Below the pieces are notes generated by a model that did no database searches, had not been told where the DNA came from, and saw nothing but the letters and a program-made list of their open reading frames with translations. Below are positions 30,601-39,018 of a stretch of 64,000 bases of DNA, in pieces. A program made the position numbers and the translations under genes. This DNA comes from Angustibacter sp. Root456 (GTDB lineage: Bacteria; Actinomycetota; Actinomycetes; Actinomycetales; Angustibacteraceae): positions 450,240 to 514,239 of the forward strand of contig NZ_LMER01000020.1 of assembly GCF_001426435.1 (NCBI RefSeq), read 5' to 3'. Numbering within the stretch: the first letter of the stretch is position 1; each line of letters starts with the position of its first letter.

Positions 30601-32077
30601 CCACCAGCAGCAGCCGGTGGTGTCGTTCCGCCCCGACCTCGAGGGCAACCTCGCCGTCTTCGGCGCCTCGGGCTCCGGCAAGTCCGTCCTGCTGCGCAGT
30701 CTCGCCATCGCAGCGGGGTACACCGTGCGCGGCGGCCCGTGCCACGTCTACGGGCTCGACTTCGCCGGCCGCGGCCTGTCGATGCTCGAGTCGCTGCCGC
30801 ACGTGGGGGCGGTCGTGCACGGCTCGGACGACGAGCGGATGCAGCGACTGCTCGGGCACCTGCGCGAGACGATCGACGAGCGGGCCGAGCGCTATTCACG
30901 GGCCAGCGCGGCGACGATCACCGAGTACCGCCGCCTCGCGAACGCACCGCACGAGCCCCGGATGCTGCTGCTCGTCGACGGGCTCACGGCGTTCCGCCAG
31001 GCCAACGACACGGCCAAGCGACAGCGCTGGCTCGACCTGTTCACCTCGATCGCCGCCGACGGGCGGCCGGTGGGCGTGCACGTCGTCGTGGCGATCGACC
31101 AGCGGGCCGGCATGTGGCCCGCGCTCGCAGCGGCGATGCCGACCCGGCTCGTCCTGCGGATGGCCCACCCTGACGACTACTCGTTCCTGTCGGCGCCCTC
31201 CGACGTGCTGAGCCTGGCCTCACCGCCGGGCCGCGGGCTGCTCGGCCCGCACGAGCTGCAGGTGGCGGTGCTGGGTGGCACGAGCGACGTGTCGGCGCAG
31301 GCCCGCGCGGTGGCCGCCTTCGGTGCGGCCATGCGCAAGGCTGGGGTGCCTGAGGCGCCGCCGATCCGCAGCCTGGGCGACCGCATGCCGCTCGCCGAGC
31401 TCCCCCCGCAGGCCGACGGCCGGCCGGTCGTGGGTGTGAGCGCCGAGTCGCTCGGGCCGCAGACCATCGACCCCGTCGGCACGTTCGTCATCACGGGCCC
31501 GGCGGGCAGCGGGCGCACGACGGCGGTGCGCACCGTCGTCCGCGCGGTGCAGCGGTGGCGTCCGTCGGTCGAGGCCTACCTGTTGTCTCCGAAGCGTTCC
31601 CGGCTGCGCGACGATCCGCTGTGGCGGCACGTCGCGGCGGGGCAGGACGAGATCTGCGAGCTGGCGCGCGCCCTGAGCCGGCGGCTGGCCGAGGGCTCGC
31701 TCGCCCCGAGCAGCCTCGTGGTGGCGGTCGAGGCGTTTGGCGACGTCGCAGACGGGCGCAGCGAGGACGACGTCACCGAGCTGGTGAAGGCGCTCGTCGA
31801 GCACGAGCAGCTCGTCGTCGTCGAGGGTGACACCTCCGACCTGTCGTCCGGCTACGGCCTGCCGGCGGTGGTCAAGACCTCGCGCAGCGGCATCGTCCTG
31901 CAGCCCGACGGCTTCGAGGGGCAGACGCTCTTTCGCACCGACCTGCCGGCCGTCACCGAGCCCGACGTCCCCGCAGGCCGCGGGTTCGTCGTCCAGAAGG
32001 GGCGGGCCGAGCTCGCGCAGGTGGCGGTCGACGAGGGGGGAGTGCTCCCCATCGACGCCCCCGCCGACTCGCTCTAG
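27635..32077 (+). CDS. EssC/EccC-like type VII secretion ATPase with FHA domain (1480 aa)
   Basis: Residues 1-90 look like a ubiquitin-like YukD/EsaB-type fold. Residues 110-190 form an FHA domain (YVGRSRG, VSRRHAKL, DLGSANG). Two helices lie at about 240-280. Three FtsK/SpoIIIE ATPase domains follow. Domain 1 has GSGKS (Lys689) with LLVDYKGG and IIVVDEFAAL. Domain 2 has GSGKS (Lys1016) with LLLVDGL. Domain 3 has GSGRT, with Arg1294 in place of lysine. The single-chain layout of FHA, two helices and three ATPases is that of Firmicute EssC rather than mycobacterial EccC. It should power export of the WXG100 proteins encoded at 32130 and 32491. GTG overlaps the previous stop. Confidence 0.92.
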   Translation: MKLKFSLDSPGGATTDLIATVDAATTVGDLARYLVQVDPSRRSGSASTPAGGGDFTLSHVDEGYRAVDPRLTVTEAGLRSGAHLTVTRRSDSYVDQSEPAAVAVVTTGPDAGREFPLQRGTSYVGRSRGVDVRLNDPSVSRRHAKLLVTDVVEVVDLGSANGISAGGDVVDRAMLGAAGTVSIGDTVLQIRVVETAAGVVHGSAAGVAFARSPRLSPVYEGATWKVPDLPERARKTRMPWIAIAVPALLGLGLFAFTRSPYSLLFLFLTPLMMIGMAVEQRREAKKDFEDDMRDFREDLGLLAEQIRAALATEHQVRLAELPSAQECCAAVGSLAPLVWTRRPGESGFVQWRLGTGRQPSRSTIEMPDVGRSKVEAWQETSASLEGLNAVDDVPVVADPLADGAVGVAGPRVQALAAARALVTQTVALHSPAEVVLAAFASERSARDWDWLKWLPHVASPHSPLEARHLASTGPACTALLSELEDLVAGRSLLRERQPEAPAEPVVVVLVEDDAPVDRARLVQLAERGWHRGVVVLWHAERLELLPAACRTYLHVAADGTAQVGYVGESRLYLPVAPDAVEATQALETARFMSAVVDSGAPVDDDSDLPRAVSLLSLTGPELATSPDAVIERWGESRSVLTGPYAPERLPRQPGTLRAVVGQSAQGPLTIDLRADGPHALVGGTTGSGKSELLQAWILGMAAAHSPQRVTFLLVDYKGGSAFRDCVNLPHTVGLVTDLSPHLVRRALASLSAELRHREHLLAQHHAKDLVELERRGEVDAPPSLIIVVDEFAALVQEVPEFVDGVVNVAQRGRSLGLHLVLATQRPAGVIKDNLRANTNLRLALRMADESDSTDVLDSNVAAFFDPALPGRAVSKTGPGRLTPFQTAYAGGWTADAEPTPEMAVETLTFGGAVEWLAPVDDDRPDAREALGPTDIQRLVGTITGAAAQAELPAPRKPWLPELADHYELAALPTSRRDDELVFAVGDDPDHQQQPVVSFRPDLEGNLAVFGASGSGKSVLLRSLAIAAGYTVRGGPCHVYGLDFAGRGLSMLESLPHVGAVVHGSDDERMQRLLGHLRETIDERAERYSRASAATITEYRRLANAPHEPRMLLLVDGLTAFRQANDTAKRQRWLDLFTSIAADGRPVGVHVVVAIDQRAGMWPALAAAMPTRLVLRMAHPDDYSFLSAPSDVLSLASPPGRGLLGPHELQVAVLGGTSDVSAQARAVAAFGAAMRKAGVPEAPPIRSLGDRMPLAELPPQADGRPVVGVSAESLGPQTIDPVGTFVITGPAGSGRTTAVRTVVRAVQRWRPSVEAYLLSPKRSRLRDDPLWRHVAAGQDEICELARALSRRLAEGSLAPSSLVVAVEAFGDVADGRSEDDVTELVKALVEHEQLVVVEGDTSDLSSGYGLPAVVKTSRSGIVLQPDGFEGQTLFRTDLPAVTEPDVPAGRGFVVQKGRAELAQVAVDEGGVLPIDAPADSL

Positions 32078-32080
32078 GTT
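32037..32080 (+). promoter_or_regulatory. Shared 18-bp element and -10-like hexamer, copy 2
   Basis: GGGGAGTGCTCCCCATCG at 32037-32054 is identical to 9931-9948. TAGGTT at 32075-32080 is the matching -10-like hexamer, 38 bases after the start of the element. The site lies inside the last codons of the EssC-like gene and would give the WXG100 pair its own, stronger transcript. Confidence 0.55.
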
Positions 32081-32129
32081 CATCACCAAGCCGGACAGAC
32101 CGGCACGACCCAGCAGGAGGGATCCGATC

Positions 32130-32426
32130 ATGGCAAACGCGGCAGCAGGCGGCGGGGGCTCCTTCAAGGGCATGACCCCTGAGGTGGTGCAGACCCAGGC
32201 CAACCACCTGGAGAACCTCGCCGGCGAGATCCAGAAGCTCATCCACAAGCTCGAGACCGAGACCCAGCGGCTGCAGGACGCGTGGCGCGGCCCGGACGCC
32301 AAGCGCTTCCAGGCCCAGTGGGAGGGCGAGCACAAGGCGTCCCTGAAGCACGCCAAGAAGCTCATCGAGGAGATGGCGCAGACCGCCAAGGCCGAGGTCA
32401 AGCAGCAGATCTCGACCTCGCACTGA
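32130..32426 (+). CDS. WXG100-family ESAT-6-like protein (98 aa)
   Basis: A helical hairpin protein with the WRG turn (WXG motif) at about residue 52, two long amphipathic helices and no signal peptide. A short Gly-rich N terminus precedes the fold. The C terminus reads KQQISTSH, and no clear YxxxD/E export signal is seen. The ATG at 32130 follows CAGGAGGG. The gene sits just after the motor ATPase and before a second WXG100 gene, so the two probably form a secreted heterodimer or are the main substrates of the system. Confidence 0.9.
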   Translation: MANAAAGGGGSFKGMTPEVVQTQANHLENLAGEIQKLIHKLETETQRLQDAWRGPDAKRFQAQWEGEHKASLKHAKKLIEEMAQTAKAEVKQQISTSH

Positions 32427-32490
32427 GCCGGTTCGCCCGACTCACCGACCGCCCGCTCGACTCGACCTGAAGACCTGAAGGGGAACGACC

Positions 32491-32760
32491 ATGACGCTCA
32501 GCCAGGGGATGGACATCCAGCGCGTGCGCGAGATCGCTGCGCAGCTGAAGAAGGACGCCCGCACGCTCGACGACGTCCAGAGCCGGATCCAGAACGCCGT
32601 CAACCGCATGGGTGAGAACTGGCACGGCGCTGACGCCAGCCGGTTCATCAGCGACTGGAACAGCCACAGCAAGAAGCTCACCACCGCCGCCAGCGACATC
32701 ACGGCGATGAGCAAGGTGTGCGACCGCAACGCCGACCAGCAGGAGGCCGCCTCCAAGTGA
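32491..32760 (+). CDS. WXG100-family ESAT-6-like protein (89 aa)
   Basis: The second small helical hairpin of the pair, with WHG (WXG motif) near residue 47 in MGENWHGADASRF. It begins MTLSQGMDIQRVREIA and has GAAGGGGAAC upstream. It is 64 nt after the first WXG100 gene and ends 22 nt before a strong terminator that closes the secretion locus. No YxxxD/E signal is obvious at the C terminus. Confidence 0.9.
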   Translation: MTLSQGMDIQRVREIAAQLKKDARTLDDVQSRIQNAVNRMGENWHGADASRFISDWNSHSKKLTTAASDITAMSKVCDRNADQQEAASK

Positions 32761-32782
32761 GGTGACGCCTGCTGCAGCGCAG

Positions 32783-32840
32783 CGAGAACGCAGAAGCGGC
32801 CCACCCGGATCCCTCCGGATGGGCCGCTTCTGCGTTCTCG
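32783..32840. terminator. Strong bidirectional terminator (27-bp stem)
   Basis: Arms at 32783-32809 and 32814-32840 pair over 27 bases with a single mismatch around a TCCC loop. It lies between the convergent WXG100 and ino1 genes, whose stops are at 32760 and 32849, so it can end both transcripts. Confidence 0.85.
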
Positions 32841-32848
32841 GTGAAGCC

Positions 32849-33928
32849 CTACCGCTCGATGTCGCCGCGGATGAAGGCCTCGACGCTCTCGCGGCCGAGG
32901 TCGTCCGGCTGCTGCACCGGCGGGGACTTCATGAGGTACGACGACGCCGACAGCAGCGGGCCGCCGATGCCGCGGTCCTTGGCGATCTTCGCCGCGCGGA
33001 TGGCGTCGATGATGATGCCGGCCGAGTTCGGGGAGTCCCACACCTCGAGCTTGTACTCGAGGTTCAGCGGGACGTCACCGAACGCGCGGCCCTCGAGGCG
33101 CACGTACGCCCACTTGCGGTCGTCGAGCCACTGCACGTAGTCCGACGGGCCGATGTGCACGTTGCGCGCACCGAGGTCGTGGCCGATGTTCGACGTCACG
33201 GCCTGGGTCTTGGAGACCTTCTTGGACTCCAGGCGGTCGCGCTCGAGCATGTTCTTGAAGTCCATGTTGCCGCCGACGTTCAGCTGGTAGGTGCGGTCGA
33301 GCACGACGCCGCGGTCCTCGAACAGCTTGGCCATCACGCGGTGGGTGATGGTGGCACCGACCTGCGACTTGATGTCGTCGCCGACGATCGGCACACCGGC
33401 GTCCTCGAACTTCTTGGCCCACTCGGGGTCGGAGGCGATGAAGACGGGCAGGGCGTTGACGAAGGCGACGCCCGCGTCGATGGCGCACTGGGCGTAGAAC
33501 TTGTCGGCGTCCTCGGAGCCCACCGGCAGGTAGGAGACGAGCACGTCGGCCTGCGTGTCCTTGAGCACCTGGACGACGTCCACCGGCTCGGCGTCGGACT
33601 CGTCGATGGTCTCGCGGTAGTACTTGCCGAGGCCGTCGAGCGTGTGGCCGCGCTGCACCGGGACGTTCAGCGGCGGGATGTCGCAGATCTTGATGGTGTT
33701 GTTCTCGCTCGACACCAGCGCCTCGGACAGGTCGAAGCCGACCTTCTTGGCGTCGACGTCGAAGGCGGCGACGAACTCGACGTCCTTGACGTGGTAGTCA
33801 CCGAACATCACGTGCATCAGACCCGGCACGGACGCGTTCGGGTCGGCGTCGGCGTAGTAGTGCACGCCCTGGACGAGCGAGGCGGCGCAGTTACCGGCGC
33901 CGACGATGGCGACACGGACGGATCCCAT
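32849..33928 (-). CDS. ino1: Inositol-3-phosphate synthase (359 aa)
   Basis: Converts glucose 6-phosphate to 1D-myo-inositol 3-phosphate with NAD, the first step to phosphatidylinositol and mycothiol in actinobacteria. The N-terminal [16 protein letters not shown] is the NAD-binding loop; [16 protein letters not shown] and [12 protein letters not shown] are family signatures. The ATG at 33928 is preferred because AAGGAG lies six bases upstream. An in-frame ATG at 33943 overlaps that ribosome-binding site. It lies 39 nt downstream of padR in the same direction, as in Mycobacterium (Rv0046c-Rv0047c). Confidence 0.95.
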   Translation of the reverse strand: MGSVRVAIVGAGNCAASLVQGVHYYADADPNASVPGLMHVMFGDYHVKDVEFVAAFDVDAKKVGFDLSEALVSSENNTIKICDIPPLNVPVQRGHTLDGLGKYYRETIDESDAEPVDVVQVLKDTQADVLVSYLPVGSEDADKFYAQCAIDAGVAFVNALPVFIASDPEWAKKFEDAGVPIVGDDIKSQVGATITHRVMAKLFEDRGVVLDRTYQLNVGGNMDFKNMLERDRLESKKVSKTQAVTSNIGHDLGARNVHIGPSDYVQWLDDRKWAYVRLEGRAFGDVPLNLEYKLEVWDSPNSAGIIIDAIRAAKIAKDRGIGGPLLSASSYLMKSPPVQQPDDLGRESVEAFIRGDIER

Positions 33929-33967
33929 GCGGTGCTCCTTCATCGGTTCTTCTGGGTGGGGTGGTGC

Positions 33968-34546
33968 TCAGGGGGTGGTGCGGTCAGTCGTGCTGTCGGT
34001 TGCGCCGGCGTCGCGGCGCTCGTTCGAGATGAGCTCGTTGAGCCAGCGCACCTCGCGCTGCACCGACTCCAGCCCGTGCCGCTGCAGCTCGAGCGTGTAC
34101 TGGTCGGCGCGCTCACGGTTGCGAGCCACCGAGCTGCTCACGGAGTCGAGCCGCTCCTCGAGCCGGCTGCGGCGCCCCTCGAGGATGCGCAGCCGCACGT
34201 CGGTGGGCGTGCGCGCGAAGAACGCGAACCGGACGCCGAAGCTCTCGTCCTCCCAGGACGTCGGCCCCGACTCGTCGACGAGCGTCTCGAAGTGCTCCTT
34301 GCCGGCAGCGGTGAGCTCGTAGACGATGCGGGCGCGCCGCCCGGTGCCCTCGCCGTCGGCGCTGGACTGGGTGATCCAGCCCTGGTCCGACAGGTGCTTC
34401 AGGCAGGGGTAGAGCGTGCCGTAGCTGAGCGCGCGGAAGGGCCCGAGCACGGTCGAGAGCCGCTTGCGCAGCTCGTAGCCGTGCAGGGGGCTGTCGTGCA
34501 GCAGCCCGAGGACCGCGAGGTCGAGGACGTCGGAGCGACGTGCCAT
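33968..34546 (-). CDS. PadR family transcriptional regulator (192 aa)
   Basis: An N-terminal winged helix (LDLAVLGLLHDSPLHGYELRKRL, then SYGTLYPCLKHLSDQGWI) is typical of PadR. A longer C-terminal dimerisation helix follows (subfamily with about 190 residues). It is co-transcribed with ino1 and probably controls inositol synthesis and itself. A candidate operator is the TATCGC-c-GCGATA palindrome about 50 bp upstream of its start. Confidence 0.92.
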   Translation of the reverse strand: MARRSDVLDLAVLGLLHDSPLHGYELRKRLSTVLGPFRALSYGTLYPCLKHLSDQGWITQSSADGEGTGRRARIVYELTAAGKEHFETLVDESGPTSWEDESFGVRFAFFARTPTDVRLRILEGRRSRLEERLDSVSSSVARNRERADQYTLELQRHGLESVQREVRWLNELISNERRDAGATDSTTDRTTP

Positions 34547-34587
34547 GCTGACCTCCTCAGGTGCCGGGTACCGGGCCGACCGATCCG

Positions 34588-34612
34588 CGCGATGTATCGC
34601 CGCGATATGTCG
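34588..34612. promoter_or_regulatory. Palindromic putative operator upstream of padR-ino1
   Basis: CGCGATGTATCG and CGCGATATGTCG follow each other with one base between. Inside them lies the inverted repeat TATCGC-c-GCGATA at 34595-34607. The site is 42-66 bp upstream of padR and in the divergent region with ponA. PadR autoregulation is an inference. Confidence 0.4.
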
Positions 34613-34809
34613 GACTGTAGGTGACGGGATGCTGCGATGGCAAACAGCTGCCCCGGTTCGATCCGTGGGCAGGTTTGGTGAGGACCACGTGGAGCCGCCC
34701 GTCTCGAGTGGGTGGTGGGCGCCGTCTCACCGCATACTGGGCATCGCGCCCACAGGGCGAGCCTGAACCACGCGATCCCCGTCCCGATCAGCTTGGAGAA
34801 CCCCGCCCC

Positions 34810-37005
34810 GTGCGCCGCATCGTCGACTACCCCCGTGCCGGCAAGAGCGGCTGGAAGCGGTTCGTCCCCTCCTGGCGCCTGGTCGGTGGCGCCGTCCTGG
34901 CCTGTTTCTCCCTCGGCGTCATCGCCTTCGCGATCCTCTACAGCCAGGTCTCGGTGCCGTCACCGAACCAGCTGGTGACGGCCAACGCCTCGGTCGTGTA
35001 CTGGTCGGACGGCAAGACCGAGATCGGCCGCTTCGGCGAGGTCAACCGGCGTTCGGTGCCGCTCTCGGACGTCCCCGACAGCATGCAGAAGGCCGTGCTG
35101 GCGGCCGAGGACCGCACGTTCTACCAGAACCACGGCGTCTCGCCGAAGGGCATCGCGCGCGCGGCCTGGGTGGCCCTCAAGGGCGGCTCGAAGCAGGGTG
35201 GCTCGACCATCACGCAGCAGTACGTGAAGAACTACTTCCTCACCCAGGACCGCACGATCACCCGCAAGGCCAAGGAGTTCATCATCTCCTTGAAGATCGA
35301 GCAGAAGGAGTCCAAGGACCAGATCCTGGAGAACTACCTCAACACGATCTACTTCGGTCGCAGCTCCTACGGTGTCGAGACGGCCAGCCAGGCCTACTTC
35401 GGGGTGCCGGCCAAGAAGCTGAACCTCAGCCAGAGCGCGCTGCTCGCGGCCATCATCCGCTCGCCCGGCCTCTACGACCCGGTCACCGAGAAGGCCAACG
35501 CGCAGGCGCGCATGGACTACGTGCTCGACGGCATGCTCAAGGAAGGCTGGATCACCCAGGACCAGCGCGACAAGGCGAAGTTCCCCAAGATCGCCAAGCA
35601 GCGCACGAGCAACCGCTTCGGTGGCACCAACGGCTACCTGCTCAAGGTCGTGCGGCAGGAGGTCATCGCCAAGGCCGGCCTCACCGACGCCGACATCGAC
35701 CGCGGTGGCCTGAAGATCGTCAGCACGTTCGACCGCACCACCCAGGCCGACGCCGTCAAGGCGATGAACGACGAGCTGCCCACCGAGGGCGCCAAGGGCG
35801 TCGGGGCCGGCCTCGTCTCCATCAAGCCCGGTGACGGCGCAGTCGTAGCGATGTACGGCGGCAAGGACGCCGTGAAAGACCCGTACAACGACGCGACGCA
35901 GTCGGTCATGCAGGCCGGCTCGACGTTCAAGCCGTTCGCGCTCGCGGCCGCGCTCGAGGACGGCATCTCGCTGAAGTCCCGGTACGACGGCAGCTCACCC
36001 AAGAAGTTCGGCACCTACGAGGTCTCGAACTACGGGCCGGGCCGCGGTGAGCAGTTCGGCAACATCGACCTGATCACGGCCACCGCCCACTCGGTCAACA
36101 CCGTCTACGTCGCGCTCAACCAGGACGTCGGCCCCGAGAAGACCATGCAGGCCGCCATCAAGGCCGGGTACCCGGCGAACACGCTGGGCTTGAAGCCCCC
36201 GCAGCTCGGGAACGTGCTCGGCACGGCCTCGCCTCACGTGATCGACGTCGCCGAGGCCTACGCCACCTTCGCGGCCCAGGGGATGCACGCCGACGCCTAC
36301 ACGGTTCGCAGCGTCTCGGGCGCCGACGGCAAGAGCCTGTACAAGGCCAAGCCGAAGACCGAACGCGTCTTCAGCGAGGACTCCATGGCCGACCTCACCT
36401 ACGCCCTGCAGGCGGTGATCAAGAACGGCACCGGCTCCTACGCCGGCTCGCAGATCGACCGCCCGCTCGCCGGCAAGACCGGTACCGCGCAGAAGAACAA
36501 CGCGGCCTGGTTCGCCGGCTACACGCCGCAGCTCGCGACCGCCGTGGGCCTGTACCGCAACGGCAAGAACGACAAGGGCCAGGTCGTGCAGCTCTCGCTG
36601 AACGGCCTAGGTGGTAACAACGCCGTCACCGGCGCGTCGTTCCCGCTGAAGATCTGGACCGCGTTCATGAAGGACGCGCTCGACGGCCAGAAGGTCCTGC
36701 AGTTCCCCGACCCCGTCTACGGCGGCAAGAGCAACGTGCCGACCTACACGCCGACCACCACGACCACGACGAGCACGCCGACGACCAGCACGCCGACCAC
36801 GAGCACGCCGACGACCAGCACGCCGACGACGCCGCCGACGTCCACCACCACGACGACGTCGACGACGCCGACGACGACGATCACCGTGCCGACGACGCTC
36901 CCGACCACGAAGACGAGCTCGAGCACAACGACCGCGACGCAGACGAAGGCGGCGGAACCGGCCACCAAGACCAAGACGACCGCCGCTGCGGCGCCGCCCG
37001 GCTGA
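34810..37005 (+). CDS. ponA: Class A penicillin-binding protein (transglycosylase/transpeptidase)
   Basis: A 731-residue bifunctional peptidoglycan synthase. There is one membrane helix at about 22-45, then a GT51 transglycosylase (AAEDRTFYQNHG with catalytic Glu, GGSTITQQYVKN, NTIYFGRSSYG), and then a transpeptidase with SxxK as STFKPF, SVN and KTGTAQ. The tail (about 635-731) is Thr/Ser/Pro-rich low complexity, with STPTT repeats and probably a wall-spanning linker. GTG at 34810 is chosen because it directly precedes RRIVDYPRAGKSG and GGAG lies 11 bases upstream; the frame is open to 34621, but that part looks non-coding. It is syntenic with M. tuberculosis ponA1 (Rv0050). Confidence 0.93.
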   Translation: MRRIVDYPRAGKSGWKRFVPSWRLVGGAVLACFSLGVIAFAILYSQVSVPSPNQLVTANASVVYWSDGKTEIGRFGEVNRRSVPLSDVPDSMQKAVLAAEDRTFYQNHGVSPKGIARAAWVALKGGSKQGGSTITQQYVKNYFLTQDRTITRKAKEFIISLKIEQKESKDQILENYLNTIYFGRSSYGVETASQAYFGVPAKKLNLSQSALLAAIIRSPGLYDPVTEKANAQARMDYVLDGMLKEGWITQDQRDKAKFPKIAKQRTSNRFGGTNGYLLKVVRQEVIAKAGLTDADIDRGGLKIVSTFDRTTQADAVKAMNDELPTEGAKGVGAGLVSIKPGDGAVVAMYGGKDAVKDPYNDATQSVMQAGSTFKPFALAAALEDGISLKSRYDGSSPKKFGTYEVSNYGPGRGEQFGNIDLITATAHSVNTVYVALNQDVGPEKTMQAAIKAGYPANTLGLKPPQLGNVLGTASPHVIDVAEAYATFAAQGMHADAYTVRSVSGADGKSLYKAKPKTERVFSEDSMADLTYALQAVIKNGTGSYAGSQIDRPLAGKTGTAQKNNAAWFAGYTPQLATAVGLYRNGKNDKGQVVQLSLNGLGGNNAVTGASFPLKIWTAFMKDALDGQKVLQFPDPVYGGKSNVPTYTPTTTTTTSTPTTSTPTTSTPTTSTPTTPPTSTTTTTSTTPTTTITVPTTLPTTKTSSSTTTATQTKAAEPATKTKTTAAAAPPG
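36772..36831 (+). repeat. Tandem 15-bp coding repeat (STPTT x4)
   Basis: Four 15-bp units of the type AGCACGCCGACGACC encode STPTT repeats in the low-complexity tail of the penicillin-binding protein. Such tracts vary in length between strains by slippage. Confidence 0.8.
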
Positions 37006-37024
37006 CGTGCGCCATGATCGGCGC

Positions 37025-38458
37025 GTGACCCCCGCAACCGGCGTCGTCGACGAGCCCGTGGTGGCGCCGTCGCGCGACGACCCAGTCGTCGAGCGCTTCT
37101 CCGCCGTGGTGGGCGGCCCCGCGGGGCGGCGCGTGCGGGGCGGCCGGCACGGCTGGTGGACTGCGGCCCGCGTGCTCGTCGTGCTGTCGATGGTGGTGCT
37201 CGCTCTCGGCGTGGTCGAGAAGCAGCACTGCCGCGCCCAGGGCTGGTCGACGCCAGACCAGTTCTTCCACGCGTGCTACAGCGACCTTCCGCTGGTCTAC
37301 GAGACGAGCGGCCTGGCCAGCGGCGCCGTGCCGTACGTCGACGCCCGCGACGGCGACTACCTGGCCCAGCCCGTACTCACCGGCCTGACCATGTGGGCGG
37401 TGGGCCAGGCGACGCCGGACGGGCCACCACTCAAGCGCGACCGGTGGTACTTCGACCTGTCGACCGCGCTCATCGCCGTGCTGCTGGCCGTGCTCGTCGC
37501 GGTGACCGCAGCCAGCGCCGGCCGGCGCCGGCCCTGGGACGCCTCGATCGTCGCCCTCTCACCCCTGCTGGCGTTGTCGGCCCTGGTGTCCCTGGACCTG
37601 CTCGGCGTGACGCTCGCCGCGTGCGGCCTGCTGGCCTGGGCGCGCTCTCGACCGCTGCTCGCGGGTGTCCTGATCGGTCTCGCGGTCACCGCGCGCACCT
37701 ACCCGGCGGTGCTGCTGGTGGTGCTCGCCGTGCTCGCGCTGCGCGCCGGCCGCTGGCGCGAGTGGCTCGCCACGACGGTCGCCGCCGGTTTCACGGTGGT
37801 GGCGGTGCTGCTGCCCTGGTTCGCCGTCAACCCGGCGGGGGTCAAGGCCGTCTACAGCGCGTGGGCGCACAGCAGCGCGGGCTACGGCTCCCTGTGGCTG
37901 CTGCCGCAGGTGGTGCCGTCCGACCCTCGCCCGCACTGGGTCGACCGGCTGGGCTGGGACCCGGTCAGCCTGTCCAGCGGAGCCGTCACGACCCTCGCGC
38001 TCGTCGGGCTGGCGGTGGCGCTGGTGGTCGGCCTCGTGCTCGCGTTGGCGGCTGACCGGCGTCCGCGCGTGGCGCAGGTGGCGTTCGTGGTGCTCGCGAT
38101 CGTCGTGCTCACGGGCAAGTCGTGGCCCGTGCAGGCGTCGCTGTGGCTGCTGCCCCTGGCCGCGCTCGCCCGGCCCCGGTGGCGCGACCAGCTGGTGTGG
38201 TTCGCGTGCGAGGCGACGTACTTCGTCGGTGTCTGGCTCTACATCGGCGGCCAGACCAACACCGACCGCGGCCTGCCTGGCGCGTGGTACTCGCTGCTGC
38301 TGCTCGTGCGCGCGGCCGGGCTGCTCTGGCTGGTGGTGTCGGTCGTGCGCGACGTCCGGCGTCCCGAGCGCGATGCCGTGCGGCGGGCCGGTGACGACGA
38401 CCCGCTCGGCGGCCCGCTGGACGGCGCCCCTGACGCCGTCGTCCTGCGCTTCGCCTGA
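37025..38458 (+). CDS. Polytopic membrane glycosyltransferase (GT87-like, Rv0051 homologue)
   Basis: About 477 residues with roughly ten membrane helices, an early extracytoplasmic loop with SDLPLVYETSGL and PYVDARDGDYLAQPVLTG, and no soluble catalytic domain. The position between ponA and rpsF matches M. tuberculosis Rv0051, annotated as a membrane protein of the GT-C/GT87 mannosyltransferase type. It may add a polyprenyl-phosphate-linked sugar to envelope glycans; the acceptor is unknown. The start is uncertain: GTG at 37025 or at 37007, neither with a clear ribosome-binding site. Confidence 0.75.
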   Translation: MTPATGVVDEPVVAPSRDDPVVERFSAVVGGPAGRRVRGGRHGWWTAARVLVVLSMVVLALGVVEKQHCRAQGWSTPDQFFHACYSDLPLVYETSGLASGAVPYVDARDGDYLAQPVLTGLTMWAVGQATPDGPPLKRDRWYFDLSTALIAVLLAVLVAVTAASAGRRRPWDASIVALSPLLALSALVSLDLLGVTLAACGLLAWARSRPLLAGVLIGLAVTARTYPAVLLVVLAVLALRAGRWREWLATTVAAGFTVVAVLLPWFAVNPAGVKAVYSAWAHSSAGYGSLWLLPQVVPSDPRPHWVDRLGWDPVSLSSGAVTTLALVGLAVALVVGLVLALAADRRPRVAQVAFVVLAIVVLTGKSWPVQASLWLLPLAALARPRWRDQLVWFACEATYFVGVWLYIGGQTNTDRGLPGAWYSLLLLVRAAGLLWLVVSVVRDVRRPERDAVRRAGDDDPLGGPLDGAPDAVVLRFA

Positions 38459-38539
38459 CCCCGGGCCCCCACGGCGGCCGGCCCGCGCCCGGTAACGGCG
38501 CCTGTGGACAGAGATTCGTCCTCGCCTGCCCGCACCCGG

Positions 38540-38671
38540 TAGTCTTGATCCCGTCGTCGCGGGCCTGGTGCCGGTGGATCCGGTGCCTCGGGTGCCGCGG
38601 CGAACGACGTATCAGCCCTCCTGTCACGGAGAGACCGTGGCCGCCTGAGTCCAGAGGAGGTGGGTTAACGC
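38540..38671 (+). promoter_or_regulatory. rpsF operon promoter and leader (candidate)
   Basis: The 213-nt gap before rpsF holds a possible -10 TAGTCT at 38540-38545, a DnaA-box-like TGTGGACAG at 38503-38511, and a leader with the hairpin CACGG-agaga-CCGTG at 38625-38639. The leader could be an S6:S18-binding autoregulatory RNA, which is common before rpsF, but I could not identify its diagnostic core. Confidence 0.35.
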
Positions 38672-38962
38672 ATGCGTCACTACGAGCTCATGGTGATCCT
38701 CGACCCCGATCTCGAGGAGCGCACCGTCGCTCCGAGCCTCGACAAGTTCCTCAACGTCATCCGTCAGGGTGGCGGCAGCGTCGAGAAGGTCGACGTCTGG
38801 GGACGCCGTCGTCTCGCGTACGACATCAACAAGAAGTCCGAGGGCATCTACGCGGTCGTCGACATGCACGCCGAGCCGGCCGTGGCCCAGGAGCTTGACC
38901 GCCAGCTCGGCCTCAACGAGTCCGTGATGCGCACCAAGCTCATCCGTCCCGAGGTGCGCTGA
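38672..38962 (+). CDS. rpsF: 30S ribosomal protein S6
   Basis: A 96-residue ribosomal protein S6 ([37 protein letters not shown]). It binds S18 on the platform of the small subunit. AGAGGAGG lies upstream. It leads the conserved rpsF-ssb-rpsR-rplI operon. Confidence 0.98.
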   Translation: MRHYELMVILDPDLEERTVAPSLDKFLNVIRQGGGSVEKVDVWGRRRLAYDINKKSEGIYAVVDMHAEPAVAQELDRQLGLNESVMRTKLIRPEVR

Positions 38963-39018
38963 CCCGTTCGGTCGCACCGACCGGACGTCGTCCACCCCAC
39001 CGAAACGAAGGGCAGGCC

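Noticed and set aside
32762-34624. 620-codon plus-strand frame over ino1 and padR
   Set aside because: It is antisense to two well-supported genes and runs through the terminator hairpin.
34621-34809. N-terminal extension of the penicillin-binding protein to 34621
   Set aside because: The extra 63 codons lie in the divergent promoter region, have no similarity to the family and no ribosome-binding site; GTG at 34810 fits better.
36760-36960. Short tandem repeats resembling a CRISPR-like or satellite array
   Set aside because: They encode the Thr/Ser/Pro tail of the penicillin-binding protein in frame; there are no spacers.
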